Both the position numbers and the translations under genes were made by a program. DNA of 64,000 bases. Source: Mesorhizobium comanense (GTDB lineage Bacteria; Pseudomonadota; Alphaproteobacteria; Rhizobiales; Rhizobiaceae). A model generated the notes under the pieces. The model searched no databases. It saw nothing but the letters and a program-made list of their open reading frames with translations, and was not told where the DNA came from. Position 1 is the first letter of the stretch. Every line of letters begins with the position of its first letter. Positions 35,739 through 44,156 of the stretch are shown here, in pieces. The stretch is taken from contig NZ_SCNN01000016.1 in assembly GCF_005503535.1 (NCBI RefSeq), positions 1-64,000 on the forward strand. The letters run 5' to 3'.

Positions 35739-36505
35739 AAAACGTCGAGATCAGAGACGCGGCCGAGGCCCTTTTCAACGAGCAGCGCACTCCGTTCGGC
35801 GCCTTCTCGCTCGGCTCAGAGACGCATCACGCCGTCACCATCCCCGATGCCGTGCGCCGCTGCCGCTGGATATCCGTCGACATCAACGCTTCGGCCTTCG
35901 GCCTGTTTTTCGTCAGCCCGTCGCCGGAGCGGGCACGTCTGGTGCCGTGCCTCGATTCCGACTACCCCGGCATCGCTGTGGCGACGAAATTCATTTCGGG
36001 CGCCAATGGCGAGGAGATCGTGCGCCACTGCAGGATCTCGACCGAACCGCGCTGGTGGACGGATGACGGCGTGGCGGCCATGGCCGAGACGTTCGGCAAT
36101 CTGGCCTGGACCGCGCAGATGGCGCCGCTGGCGCCGGGCACAAGCGGCATCGCCTTTCCCGTTCACGCCGATCGCGGCCAGTGCGGCCTCGTCGTCTTCC
36201 TCGGATCGGAGATGGTGCTGAACCAGGACGCGCTCTACGAAATCCATGCCCGCTGCTTTTCCCTGTTCGCCGCGGTGGCGCGCATCCGTCCGGGCGACAC
36301 CGGCAGGATGCGCTCGATCTCCAAGCGCGAACTCGAATGCCTGAAGCTGACCGCCAACGGCAACACCAGCGAGGAGATCGCGCGGCTGCTGAAACTGTCG
36401 GTTCATACCGCCAACCAGTACCTCACCCAGTCGACCCAGAAGCTCAACGCCGTCAACCGCAACCAGGCGGTCGCCAAGGCGCTGCGGCTTGGGCTGATCG
36501 AATAG
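35735..36505 (+). CDS. visR: VisR, LuxR-family master regulator of motility
   Basis: 256 residues from TTG 35735, whose bases overlap the visN stop (TTGA); the next in-frame starts would remove the conserved opening KNVEIRDAAEALFNEQRTPF. The C-terminal LuxR helix-turn-helix at about 195-255 reads SISKRELECLKLTANGNTSE, RLLKLSVHTANQYL. The N-terminal domain resembles that of VisN in layout. It is the partner of VisN in rhizobial motility control. It converges on the small unknown gene at 36529 with a 23-bp gap. Confidence 0.87.
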   Translation: MKNVEIRDAAEALFNEQRTPFGAFSLGSETHHAVTIPDAVRRCRWISVDINASAFGLFFVSPSPERARLVPCLDSDYPGIAVATKFISGANGEEIVRHCRISTEPRWWTDDGVAAMAETFGNLAWTAQMAPLAPGTSGIAFPVHADRGQCGLVVFLGSEMVLNQDALYEIHARCFSLFAAVARIRPGDTGRMRSISKRELECLKLTANGNTSEEIARLLKLSVHTANQYLTQSTQKLNAVNRNQAVAKALRLGLIE

Positions 36506-36528
36506 AGACTTCCGGCCGATAAGGTGCC

Positions 36529-36963
36529 TCAGAAGGCCAGCGGTTCGACCTTGCGGATACGCGCCTCCTCGATCACATCCTCGAGCAGGGCGGTATTGTG
36601 ATCGGGATCCTCGCCCGGCTTCTCGAACGAGACATAGTTGACCACGACCGAATTGCCGCTCTCGCTCAGCGTCAGCTGGAAATAGACGGTCACGCCTGGC
36701 GGCCTGAGCTCCAGGTCGAGCACGATGCGCGGGCTGCCGCTCCAGTCTACATGCGCCTCGCCGCCATGGCCGAGCCTCAGCGTGCCCGGCTTGAAGAACA
36801 ACTCCGCCGCGGAATCGACCAGATCCGAAAGGCAGGCGAAATGCTCCAGCCGAATGAAGGCGATATAGTCGGCGACATCGATCAGCCTCAGCTCGCCGAC
36901 CACCTGCTCGATGGCGCTGGCGACGATGATCTCACGGGATTTTGCGTGCGGTTGGCGGTTCAT
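36529..36963 (-). CDS. Conserved protein of unknown function at the end of the motA-flhB operon
   Basis: 144 residues, no signal peptide or membrane helix. It begins MNRQPHAKSREIIVASAIEQ. Segments such as IAFIRLEHFACLSDLVDSAA and a beta-rich middle (RIVLDLELRPPGVTVYFQLT) are visible; no motif was recognised. Its ATG overlaps the flhB stop by 4 bp (ATGA), so it is translated with flhB and likely serves the flagellum, for example as a chaperone or assembly factor. It could be a housekeeping bystander. Confidence 0.7.
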   Translation of the reverse strand: MNRQPHAKSREIIVASAIEQVVGELRLIDVADYIAFIRLEHFACLSDLVDSAAELFFKPGTLRLGHGGEAHVDWSGSPRIVLDLELRPPGVTVYFQLTLSESGNSVVVNYVSFEKPGEDPDHNTALLEDVIEEARIRKVEPLAF

Positions 36964-38042
36964 GAAATCTGTCTGCGCTCAGCCTTTTTCGAGTAGACGA
37001 TCCGCACCAGTTCGGCGACGGCCTGGTAGAATTGCGACGGGATCACATTATCGACCGAAACTTGCTTGTACATGGAGCGGGCAAGCGCCACGTCCTCGAA
37101 GATCGGGATGTTGTGCTCCTTCGCAATCTCGCGGATCTTCAGCGCCACCAGGTCTTGACCCTTGGCCACCACGAGCGGCGCCGAATCCTCGTCGCGCACA
37201 TATTTCAGCGCGATCGAGAAGTGGGTCGGATTGGCGATGACCAGCGTGGCGCGCGGCACCGCCGTCATCATCCTCTTGCGGGCCCGGTCGCGGGCCAGCG
37301 AACGCAGCCGCGACTTGACGATCGGGTCACCTTCGGACTGCTTGAACTCGTCCTTGACCTCCTGCTTGCTCATGCGCAGGTCTTGTTTCCAGTGGAAGCG
37401 CGACCAGACGATGTCGATCGCCGCGATCAGTCCCATGACGAAGACGATGGCGACCAGAATGTCGACGGCGATGCCGCGGATGACGAGGCCGAAGGCGACG
37501 GGGTTGGTGATCATCCCGGCAAGCAGCTTGCGGTGATCCTCAGACAGCGTGAAGGTGAGCACGGCGATGGCGAAGCCGACCTTTGCCAGCGACTTCAGGA
37601 ACTCGACCCAGCCCTGGGTGCCGAACATCCGGTTCCAGCCCTTGACGATCGAGATGCGCGAAAACTGCGGCCTGATCCGCTCGCCGACGAATTGCGGCAT
37701 GTTCTGCAATACCGAGGCGCCGATGCCGGCTACCGTCAGCAGCACGAGCAGGCTCAGGACGGCGCGGCCCACTTCCAGCATGACGATCTTGTAGAGCGCG
37801 ATGACATCGGTCTCGGTACCCATCGGCCACGCCTCGGGCTTTTCCAGGAACATTGCCAGGAACATGCCGAGATTGACGACCGCGTCCTTGGCATAGAAGA
37901 CGGTGAACACCAGTATGGCGACGAAGGAGGCCAGGATCGCGGTTTCCCTCGAATGGGGCAGTTTGCCCTGTTCGATGGTGTCGCGGATTTTCTTTTCCGT
38001 CGCCTCTTCTGTTTTGGAGTCCTTGTCGGTGGCGTCGGACAT
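36960..38042 (-). CDS. flhB: Flagellar export apparatus protein FlhB
   Basis: 360 residues. An acidic/lysine-rich N-terminus (DKDSKTEEATEKKIRDTIEQ) is followed by four transmembrane helices at about 35-52, 90-110, 150-165 and 190-212. The cytoplasmic domain carries the self-cleavage motif NPTH at residues 271-274 (in LVIANPTHFSIALKY). FlhB switches export specificity from rod/hook to filament subunits. It is in the operon motA-fliM-fliN-fliG-flhB. Confidence 0.95.
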   Translation of the reverse strand: MSDATDKDSKTEEATEKKIRDTIEQGKLPHSRETAILASFVAILVFTVFYAKDAVVNLGMFLAMFLEKPEAWPMGTETDVIALYKIVMLEVGRAVLSLLVLLTVAGIGASVLQNMPQFVGERIRPQFSRISIVKGWNRMFGTQGWVEFLKSLAKVGFAIAVLTFTLSEDHRKLLAGMITNPVAFGLVIRGIAVDILVAIVFVMGLIAAIDIVWSRFHWKQDLRMSKQEVKDEFKQSEGDPIVKSRLRSLARDRARKRMMTAVPRATLVIANPTHFSIALKYVRDEDSAPLVVAKGQDLVALKIREIAKEHNIPIFEDVALARSMYKQVSVDNVIPSQFYQAVAELVRIVYSKKAERRQIS

Positions 38043-38111
38043 GCTTAGCGCCCGATGCCGACAAGCGTGACATGGTCTTCGGACGACATCATGTTCTGGG
38101 CCTCTGATTCA

Positions 38112-38144
38112 GGACCGAATTCGGCTTTCTGCTCGATTCGGTCC
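38112..38144 (-). other. Intercistronic hairpin between fliG and flhB
   Basis: Perfect 9-bp arms GGACCGAAT and ATTCGGTCC around a 15-bp loop, extendable by GATT/AATC with two mismatched positions. It sits in the only sizeable gap (113 bp) inside the motA-to-flhB operon. It may stabilise the upstream mRNA or reduce flhB expression; there is no T-tract, so full termination is unlikely. Confidence 0.45.
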
Positions 38145-38155
38145 GAAATCATCCT

Positions 38156-39169
38156 TTATGCGGCGTTCTGCGTCGAGGGCAGTTCGAACGCGCCTTCGCG
38201 CGACAGGCGGATGGTCGTCGAAACGATCGTCTTGCGGGCGGCCAGTATGTCGGCGGCCGGGACGCCATCCGAGCCCTGCCCGAGCTCGGCTTCGATCATG
38301 CGCCGCGACCGGGCGCCGATCGCCGACAGCACCGCTTCGGCCAACGCCGCCGACGTGCCGCGCAGCGCCAGCGTGACCAGTTCCGTCGACAAGCCGTCGA
38401 ACAGCAGCACGCGCGCCTTCTGGGGCAGCAGCGGCAGGTCGTCGAAGGCGAACAGCCGGGCCCGCACGCCATCGAGATCTGGCGTGCCGGCCGCCTCAAG
38501 ATCCTGCATGACCTCCTCGAGCTGCGGCTTTTCCATCTCGTTGAGCACGCTGGCGACACGCGCCTGACCCGCCGACGTGTCCTTGGTCGAGGTCTCCGAC
38601 AGCACGCTGGAGCGCAGCCTGTTCTCGACGATCCTGGTGGCCGCGGCCGGGACATTGGCCATCGTCACCATGCGCTTGATGATTTCGCCGCGCATCGGCT
38701 TCGTCAGCGTCAGAAGCACGCTTGCCGCAGCCTGCGGCGCCAGCTTCGACAGCACCATGGCCGCCGTCTGCGGATGTTCGCCTGCCAGGAAACCTCCCAG
38801 CCGCGAGGGTTCGAGCTTTTCGAGATCGGGCCAGATCGGTGGCGGCCCTTCCGGCGCCGCCTCCGGCTTCTTGTTGCCCATGATAGCGTTCATCTCCTCG
38901 GCCGAGAGCGACTCGTTGAGGATCGTGTCCATCCTGTCGGCCGAATCGAGCAGGCCGGCACCTTCGGTGAACTCGGCCTCGAATTCGGCGACGATGCGCT
39001 CGAGGTCCGCCTGCGGGATGGTCCTCAGCAGCCGGGCGCCCTCGATCAGCGCCTTCAGCTCTTCCTGCTTGAAGAATTTCAAGAGCCGGCTGGCAGACGG
39101 CTTGCCCATCGCCACCAGTATGGCGGCCGCCTTCTGCGCGCGCGTCAGGGTGGTCAGCGGCGTCGTCAT
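38156..39169 (-). CDS. fliG: Flagellar motor switch protein FliG
   Basis: 337 residues from the ATG at 39169, with GGGGAGG upstream; the earlier start at 39196 adds nine unrelated residues. The N-terminal domain begins TLTRAQKAAAILVAMGKPSA, the middle domain has the conserved EHPQTAAMVLSKL (EHPQ motif, about 131-143), and the C-terminal torque domain contains FAFDDLPLLPQKARVLLFDG and LRGTSAALAEAVLSAIGARS. FliG links the MS ring to the stator and sets rotation with FliM and FliN. Confidence 0.95.
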   Translation of the reverse strand: MTTPLTTLTRAQKAAAILVAMGKPSASRLLKFFKQEELKALIEGARLLRTIPQADLERIVAEFEAEFTEGAGLLDSADRMDTILNESLSAEEMNAIMGNKKPEAAPEGPPPIWPDLEKLEPSRLGGFLAGEHPQTAAMVLSKLAPQAAASVLLTLTKPMRGEIIKRMVTMANVPAAATRIVENRLRSSVLSETSTKDTSAGQARVASVLNEMEKPQLEEVMQDLEAAGTPDLDGVRARLFAFDDLPLLPQKARVLLFDGLSTELVTLALRGTSAALAEAVLSAIGARSRRMIEAELGQGSDGVPAADILAARKTIVSTTIRLSREGAFELPSTQNAA

Positions 39170-39212
39170 GCCCTTCGCCTCCCCTGCCGTCGGCAAGCCC
39201 CGCGCTTCATGT

Positions 39213-39599
39213 CTAGGCGCCCTTCGTGCCGGCGATGATTTCCGTCAGCCTGACGCCGAAGCGCGACGGATCGCTTTCGAGCACCGTGATCTCGCCGCGC
39301 GCGATCTTGCGGCCGTTGACCACGACGTCGACGGGCTCGCCGATGCGGCGGTTGAGCGCGACGGTCGAGCCCTTCTGCAACCCCATCAGGTCGGCAACCG
39401 CCATCTCCGTGCTGCCGAGGATGATCTGGACATCGACGGGGATGTTCATGATGACGCTCGAATTGGCAGATGCCGCCGCCCTTGCGGCCATCTCGGGGCG
39501 CTGCTCCTCCTCGTGCAGGACGCCGCGCAATTCCTCGATGGCGCGGTCGAGCTGCTCGTCCGGCTGGTCAAGCTCTGCTTCTACCTTGGTCTTGGCCAT
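39213..39599 (-). CDS. fliN: Flagellar motor switch protein FliN
   Basis: 128 residues from the ATG at 39599, the point at which homology begins; a longer frame to 39728 overlaps fliM. The C-terminal SpoA-type domain at about 55-120 reads IPVDVQIILGSTEMAVADLM, GSTVALNRRIGEPVDVVVNG, ITVLESDPSRFGVRLTEI. FliN forms the lower part of the C ring and helps dock the export ATPase complex. It lies 17 bp after fliM and 43 bp before fliG. Confidence 0.95.
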   Translation of the reverse strand: MAKTKVEAELDQPDEQLDRAIEELRGVLHEEEQRPEMAARAAASANSSVIMNIPVDVQIILGSTEMAVADLMGLQKGSTVALNRRIGEPVDVVVNGRKIARGEITVLESDPSRFGVRLTEIIAGTKGA

Positions 39600-39616
39600 G
39601 AATCGTCTCCAAAAGC

Positions 39617-40600
39617 TCAGGCGCGCCCGGCACCAGCCGGCATGAGCCCATCGATGAAATCCTGCCCGGCATCGAAGGGATGCCTGATTCGGACGGTGTA
39701 ATTCTGCCCCAGTTTGCCGAACTCGCATACGAACAGCGTCTGCCCGCGCGCGCTGAGGCGAGCCCGCGATTGCGCCGTTTCGTCGAAGTCGATGACCTGG
39801 CCGAGTTCCAGGTTCGCGAGATCGCCGAGCGTCAGCCTTGCCAGCGGCATGGTGGCCTCGAGCGCCACCGTCGAACGCATCACCTCTTCGGAGAAGCGTG
39901 CGCGCCAGTTGGTGCCGCTGTCATCCTCGCTGACGCTGATGGTACCGTCGCGGCCGGCGAGCACGATACGCTGCGGCATCGTCACCGTGATCGTGCCGCT
40001 GTCGACCGGCGTCGAGATGCCGAGCACGATGCGTATGGCGGCACCGTCGCGCAGCACATGACGCCTCGCCTCGATGCCAGACATCGCCCGCGGCGCGGGC
40101 AGCCGCAGATCGAGCGAGCGCCGGCCCGATCCGTTGAGTGCCTGCGCCACCTCCTGGAACACCATTGTCGAGACGTCGGTCTCGATCGGCGACAGGTCAC
40201 GCTCGATCGGCGACACCGGCATGTCCGGATCGCCGCCGAACAGCGTGGAGACCATGATGGCGATCGCCGGCGCATCCATGACCAGCGTCATCGCGTCGGA
40301 AGACGCCGGCGAGCCAACGACGGTCATGGCGAAGGTGTCGCCCGCGCGGGATCGCGCCTCCGGGACACGGCTGACCTCGACCGCCTTGAGATCGACGATC
40401 ACCGGCACGCCAAGCTCGCCCGTGAGCCCCTTCTGCAGCAGCGGCACGGCGCGTTCGGCCATGGCGCGGCCGGCGTCGATGACCTGATCGGCCTCGCCGC
40501 TATCGCCGACCAGACGCTCGATGATCAACGAGCGCGCTTGCGCGGGGCTGCCAGGACTGCTCATGGCCGTGCCGGCATCGATCTGTCGTGCATCACTCAC
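39617..40600 (-). CDS. fliM: Flagellar motor switch protein FliM
   Basis: 327 residues, GTG start at 40600 overlapping the motA stop (GTGA). The middle CheC-like domain spans about 45-225 and the C-terminal SpoA domain about 240-310 (VALEATMPLARLTLGDLANL, GQVIDFDETAQSRARLSARG). The canonical N-terminal CheY-binding motif of enteric FliM (LSQxEIDALL) is not obvious in the first residues (MSDARQIDAGTAMS), in keeping with the divergent rhizobial motor, which slows rather than reverses. Confidence 0.9.
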   Translation of the reverse strand: MSDARQIDAGTAMSSPGSPAQARSLIIERLVGDSGEADQVIDAGRAMAERAVPLLQKGLTGELGVPVIVDLKAVEVSRVPEARSRAGDTFAMTVVGSPASSDAMTLVMDAPAIAIMVSTLFGGDPDMPVSPIERDLSPIETDVSTMVFQEVAQALNGSGRRSLDLRLPAPRAMSGIEARRHVLRDGAAIRIVLGISTPVDSGTITVTMPQRIVLAGRDGTISVSEDDSGTNWRARFSEEVMRSTVALEATMPLARLTLGDLANLELGQVIDFDETAQSRARLSARGQTLFVCEFGKLGQNYTVRIRHPFDAGQDFIDGLMPAGAGRA

Positions 40601-41472
40601 GCGGCCTTCTTCTCGGCGCCACCGGTGTTCATCGTGCTCTGCTCGACGGCGTCGATGGTCGGCCGCTCATAGGACGAGATGGTCTTGCGGCCGAACTCGA
40701 TCGCCACCTGCGGCAGCGCGCCGTTCATGTAGGCGAGCAGCGTCTGCTTGACGATGATGTAGAGGCGGTTCTTCTTCTCGCGCACCGTCTTGACCTTGGT
40801 GGCGACCGGCCCGACCACGGCATAGGAAAGAAAGATGCCGAGGAAGGTGCCCACCAGCGCGGCGCCGATCAGGCCGCCGAGGATCTCCGGCGACTGGTCG
40901 AGAGCGCCCATCGCCTTGACCACGCCGAGCACCGCGGCGACGATGCCGAGCGCCGGCAGGCCGTCGCCGACCGCGACCAGCGCATGATAGGCCTTCATCT
41001 TGTCGGTCTTGATCGTGTGGATTTCCTCATCCATCAGCGCCTCGATCTCGTGCGAGCGGGCGTTGCCGATGATGATGATGCGGCAGTAGTCGCAGATGAA
41101 GTTCATCAGGTCGTGATTCTTGAGCACGGTCGGAAAGGCCTGGAAGATCGCCGATTCTTCAGGATTGTCGATATGCGCTTCGACCTCGCTGCGCGACTTC
41201 GAACGCAATTCGCGCATCAGGCTGTGCAGCACGCCGAGCGTCTCGAGATAGTCCTGCTCCTTCGGCACGGCCTGCCTGAAGGCCTCGAGAATGCCCCTTC
41301 CAGTGTCCTTGACCGTCTTCATCGGATTGGCGACCAGGAAGGTGCCGAGCGCCGCGCCGCAGATGACCACGGCTTCCCAGGGCTGCACAAGCACCTGCAG
41401 GTGCCCGCCCATGGCCATGAAGCCGCCAAGGACGCAGCCGAGCGTCACCACAAGTCCGATCAGAATGCCCAC
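40597..41472 (-). CDS. motA: Flagellar stator protein MotA
   Basis: 291 residues, GTG start at 41472 with GGAAGGA upstream. Four membrane helices are visible: about 2-22 (ILIGLVVTLGCVLGGFMAMG), 32-50, 170-190 (GDGLPALGIVAAVLGVVKAM) and 203-222 (LGGLIGAALVGTFLGIFLSY). The conserved prolines and the charged cytoplasmic loop with RSRSEVEAHIDN are as expected. With MotB it forms the proton-driven stator. It is first in the operon ending in flhB; its partner motB lies in a different operon at 57796. Confidence 0.95.
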   Translation of the reverse strand: MGILIGLVVTLGCVLGGFMAMGGHLQVLVQPWEAVVICGAALGTFLVANPMKTVKDTGRGILEAFRQAVPKEQDYLETLGVLHSLMRELRSKSRSEVEAHIDNPEESAIFQAFPTVLKNHDLMNFICDYCRIIIIGNARSHEIEALMDEEIHTIKTDKMKAYHALVAVGDGLPALGIVAAVLGVVKAMGALDQSPEILGGLIGAALVGTFLGIFLSYAVVGPVATKVKTVREKKNRLYIIVKQTLLAYMNGALPQVAIEFGRKTISSYERPTIDAVEQSTMNTGGAEKKAA

Positions 41473-41504
41473 GACAGGTCCTTCCGCATGTCACATGGCT
41501 GCAA

Positions 41505-41539
41505 GGGATAGTCCCCGTGCCTTGTGTGAGGCTTGAATC
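41505..41539 (-). promoter_or_regulatory. Flagellar promoter element before motA
   Basis: Read on the minus strand: GATTCAAG (41539-41532), CCT, CACACAAG (41528-41521), ten bases, then TATCCC (41510-41505). It matches the element before four other flagellar operons: 8-bp half-sites repeated with an 11-bp period, then exactly 10 bp to a TA box. The T of TA lies 38 bp before the GTG. Confidence 0.65.
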
Positions 41540-41553
41540 GGAGCAGCCCGGCT

Positions 41554-41588
41554 GGATTCAGTTTCGCGCAAGGAAGTGAGTTTATTGT
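41554..41588 (+). promoter_or_regulatory. Flagellar promoter element before the DUF1217 operon
   Basis: GGATTCAG (41554-41561), TTT, CGCGCAAG (41565-41572), ten bases, then TATTGT (41583-41588), 36 bp before the TTG start. It lies back to back with the motA element, 14 bp apart, so one compact region could switch both operons. Confidence 0.65.
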
Positions 41589-41618
41589 GTTGGCATAGCT
41601 CCGGCCGGAGGCACATCC

Positions 41619-43427
41619 TTGCTCAGTACCTATACCAGCTACCAGTTGATCGCCAAAGACATCAACAAGTCGATCGACCAGGTCGAGAAACAACCGACGG
41701 TCGACCGCGACACGCAATATTACCTTGCCAATATCACCAAGGTGAAGTCGATCGACGATTTCGTCAACAATGACCGGCTTTTCAAATACGCCATGAAGGC
41801 CTACGGGCTTGAGAACATGGATTACGCCAAGGCCTTCATGGTCAAGGCGCTCAAGGAAGGCGTCTCCGACCCCAACAGTTTCGCCAACAAGCTGACCGAC
41901 AAGCGTTACGCCCAGTTTGTCAGCGCTTTCAACTTCGCCGCCAATGGAGCCAATGCGACCAGCTACAACAAGGCGCAGCAGCCGGTAACCAGCAACTATG
42001 CGCTGCAAATCCAGATCGGCGCCTCAAAATCGGGGTTTTCCTACTACCAGAGCGAAACCGCCTATTACGTCACCAACATTTCCAAGGTGAAGTCGGTCGA
42101 CGATCTGATGGGCGACCCTCGCCTGCTGACATACGCAATGGCGGCATTCGGGCTCGACGCCACAACCGAACCGGCTGCTACCGTCCGGGCGATGCTCGAA
42201 GGTGGCGTCAGCGACCCCAACAGCCCCGCAAACAAACTGACCGACAAGAGCTACGCCAACTTCGTCTCGGCATTCAACTTTGTCCAATATGGTGATCAGA
42301 CAACCACGCGCACCGATGTCCAGCAGGTCCCGAACGGATACATGACTGGAGCCGGACTGACGCTGGTCAAGCCGAGCGCGCAGTATATCAAGGGCGAGGC
42401 CGACTATTACGCGGCAAACATCTCGACGGTGAAGTCGATCGACGACCTGATGGCGAACAAGCGCCTGCTGACCTTCGCCATGGCTTCCTATGGACTGGAT
42501 GCCTCCACCGAAACACCGCAGCAAATCCGCACCATGCTCCAGGGCGGCGTCAGCGACCCGAACAGCCCGGCCAACACGCTGACCGACAAACGCTATGCCA
42601 ACTTCGTCACCGCCTTCAACTTTGCCCAATATGGCGATCAGACAACCTCGCGCGACGCGGTGCAGAAGGACACGCTCAACATCTACACCACGGAATCGGC
42701 GCTTGGCCTGATCCCGCCGAATGCGGACTACATCAAATCGGAGACCGCATACTATCTGGCCAACGTCACCAACGTGAAATCCATCGACGATTTGATGGCC
42801 AACAGCCGGCTGTACAACTACGCGCTCGCGTCCGTTGGGCTCGACCCGGCCAAAGAGAGCAAGGACCTGATCCGCAGCGTGCTGACCGGTGGCATTCGCG
42901 ACCCCAACAGCGTCGCCAACAAGATGACCAACAAGGCTTATGCCGGGCTCGCCAGCGCCTTCAACTTCGAACAGTACGGCGAAGCCGCCACAACCATCAA
43001 TCCGGCACAGCAACCGACCGTCGACATGTATATGCGCCAGACGCTCGAGGAGGATGCCGGCAAGACCAATGAGGGCGTGCGGCTGGCGCTTTACTTCCAA
43101 CGCAAGGCGCCCGACATCAGCAACTGGTACGACGTGCTGGCCGATACCGCCCTTGCCAGCGTCGTGCGCACCGCGCTCGGCCTGCCCGATTCCTTCGCCA
43201 CCGCCGACATCGACAAGCAGGCGCAGCTGTTCGGACAGAAGCTCAACATCGCGGATTTCACCGATCCCGTGAAACTCGGCAAATTCCTGACCCGCTTCAC
43301 CAGCATGTACGAGATCAACAATCCGACCTCGACCGCCGTGACGTCGATCAGCGTGCTCTTCGCCAAGCCGGTCACGTCGGGCATCTCCACCGATTTGATG
43401 ATGGCCATGCAGAAAATGAAGTTCTGA
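41619..43427 (+). CDS. DUF1217 repeat protein of the rhizobial flagellar cluster
   Basis: 602 residues from TTG 41619 (CGGAGG upstream). About four repeats of roughly 110-115 residues are visible, each with YY.(A/T)N...VKSIDDL..(N/D)(R)L..(Y/F)A(M/L) and later GGVSDPNS.AN.(L/M)T(D/N)K.YA..(V/A)(T/S)AFNF. A distinct C-terminal domain from about 465 begins QQPTVDMYMRQTLEEDAGKT. There is no signal peptide or membrane helix. Similar proteins lie at this spot in other rhizobial flagellar clusters; the function is unknown, and a substrate of flagellar export or a cap-, rod- or chaperone-like role is possible. Its start is 191 bp from motA, in the opposite direction. Confidence 0.85.
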   Translation: MLSTYTSYQLIAKDINKSIDQVEKQPTVDRDTQYYLANITKVKSIDDFVNNDRLFKYAMKAYGLENMDYAKAFMVKALKEGVSDPNSFANKLTDKRYAQFVSAFNFAANGANATSYNKAQQPVTSNYALQIQIGASKSGFSYYQSETAYYVTNISKVKSVDDLMGDPRLLTYAMAAFGLDATTEPAATVRAMLEGGVSDPNSPANKLTDKSYANFVSAFNFVQYGDQTTTRTDVQQVPNGYMTGAGLTLVKPSAQYIKGEADYYAANISTVKSIDDLMANKRLLTFAMASYGLDASTETPQQIRTMLQGGVSDPNSPANTLTDKRYANFVTAFNFAQYGDQTTSRDAVQKDTLNIYTTESALGLIPPNADYIKSETAYYLANVTNVKSIDDLMANSRLYNYALASVGLDPAKESKDLIRSVLTGGIRDPNSVANKMTNKAYAGLASAFNFEQYGEAATTINPAQQPTVDMYMRQTLEEDAGKTNEGVRLALYFQRKAPDISNWYDVLADTALASVVRTALGLPDSFATADIDKQAQLFGQKLNIADFTDPVKLGKFLTRFTSMYEINNPTSTAVTSISVLFAKPVTSGISTDLMMAMQKMKF

Positions 43428-43429
43428 CC

Positions 43430-44155
43430 ATGCGTGACAGTCTTTACGTTGCCTTGTCCGCGCAGATGGCGCTCGAGCGCCGGATGGATACGATCGCCGA
43501 CAATGTCGCCAACGCCAACACGGTCGGCTTCCGCGCCACCGGCGTGAAATTCGAGGACGTGGTGTCGGGGACGGGCCAGAAATCGGTATCCTTCGCCTCG
43601 TCCGGTAAAACATATCTCTCGGGCGCCCATGGCTCCCTGACCGAGACCGGCAATCCGTTCGATTTCGCCATCCAGGGCGACGCCTGGTTCGCCATCGACA
43701 CGCCGGCCGGCACCGTCATGACCCGCGATGGCCGCTTCTCGATGAACGAGAATGGCGAGTTGATGTCGATCGAAGGCCATCCGGTGCTCGATGCCGGCGG
43801 CGCGCCGATCCAGCTCGATCCCCGCAACGGTCCGCCCAAGGCGGGCGCCGACGGATCGCTGCGCCAGAACGACCAACTGGTCGGCTCGATCGGCCTCTAC
43901 AACTTCGATCCCGGCGAGAACTTCGTGCGCTACGGCAACTCCGGCATCGTGCCCGCGCGCACGCCCGACCCGGTGACCGACCGCTCCGATGTCGGCATCG
44001 CCCAGGGCTTCGTCGAGGAATCGAACGTCAATCCGGTTATGGAAATGACCCGGCTGATCATGGTCCAGCGCGCCTTCGAGAACACCGCCGCGCTGATACG
44101 TCAGACGGATTCCTCGACCGACGAGGCGATCAAGACGCTCGGCTCGAAGTCGTAG
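43430..44155 (+). CDS. flgF: Flagellar basal-body rod protein FlgF
   Basis: 241 residues. The N-terminal rod motif is RRMDTIADNVANANTVGFRA at about 18-37, FlgE/F/G-type domains follow (GDAWFAIDTPAGTVMTRDG), and the C-terminal segment reads GFVEESNVNPVMEMTRLIMV. FlgF is the proximal rod subunit next to FlgG. It begins 3 bp after the DUF1217 gene and is followed 2 bp later by fliI, so the three are co-transcribed. Confidence 0.93.
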   Translation: MRDSLYVALSAQMALERRMDTIADNVANANTVGFRATGVKFEDVVSGTGQKSVSFASSGKTYLSGAHGSLTETGNPFDFAIQGDAWFAIDTPAGTVMTRDGRFSMNENGELMSIEGHPVLDAGGAPIQLDPRNGPPKAGADGSLRQNDQLVGSIGLYNFDPGENFVRYGNSGIVPARTPDPVTDRSDVGIAQGFVEESNVNPVMEMTRLIMVQRAFENTAALIRQTDSSTDEAIKTLGSKS

Positions 44156-44156
44156 C

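Noticed and set aside
41619..43427. Repeats in the DUF1217 gene as a DNA repeat or CRISPR-like array
   Set aside because: The period is about 340 bp, in frame, with protein-level rather than nucleotide-level conservation; it is an internal protein repeat.
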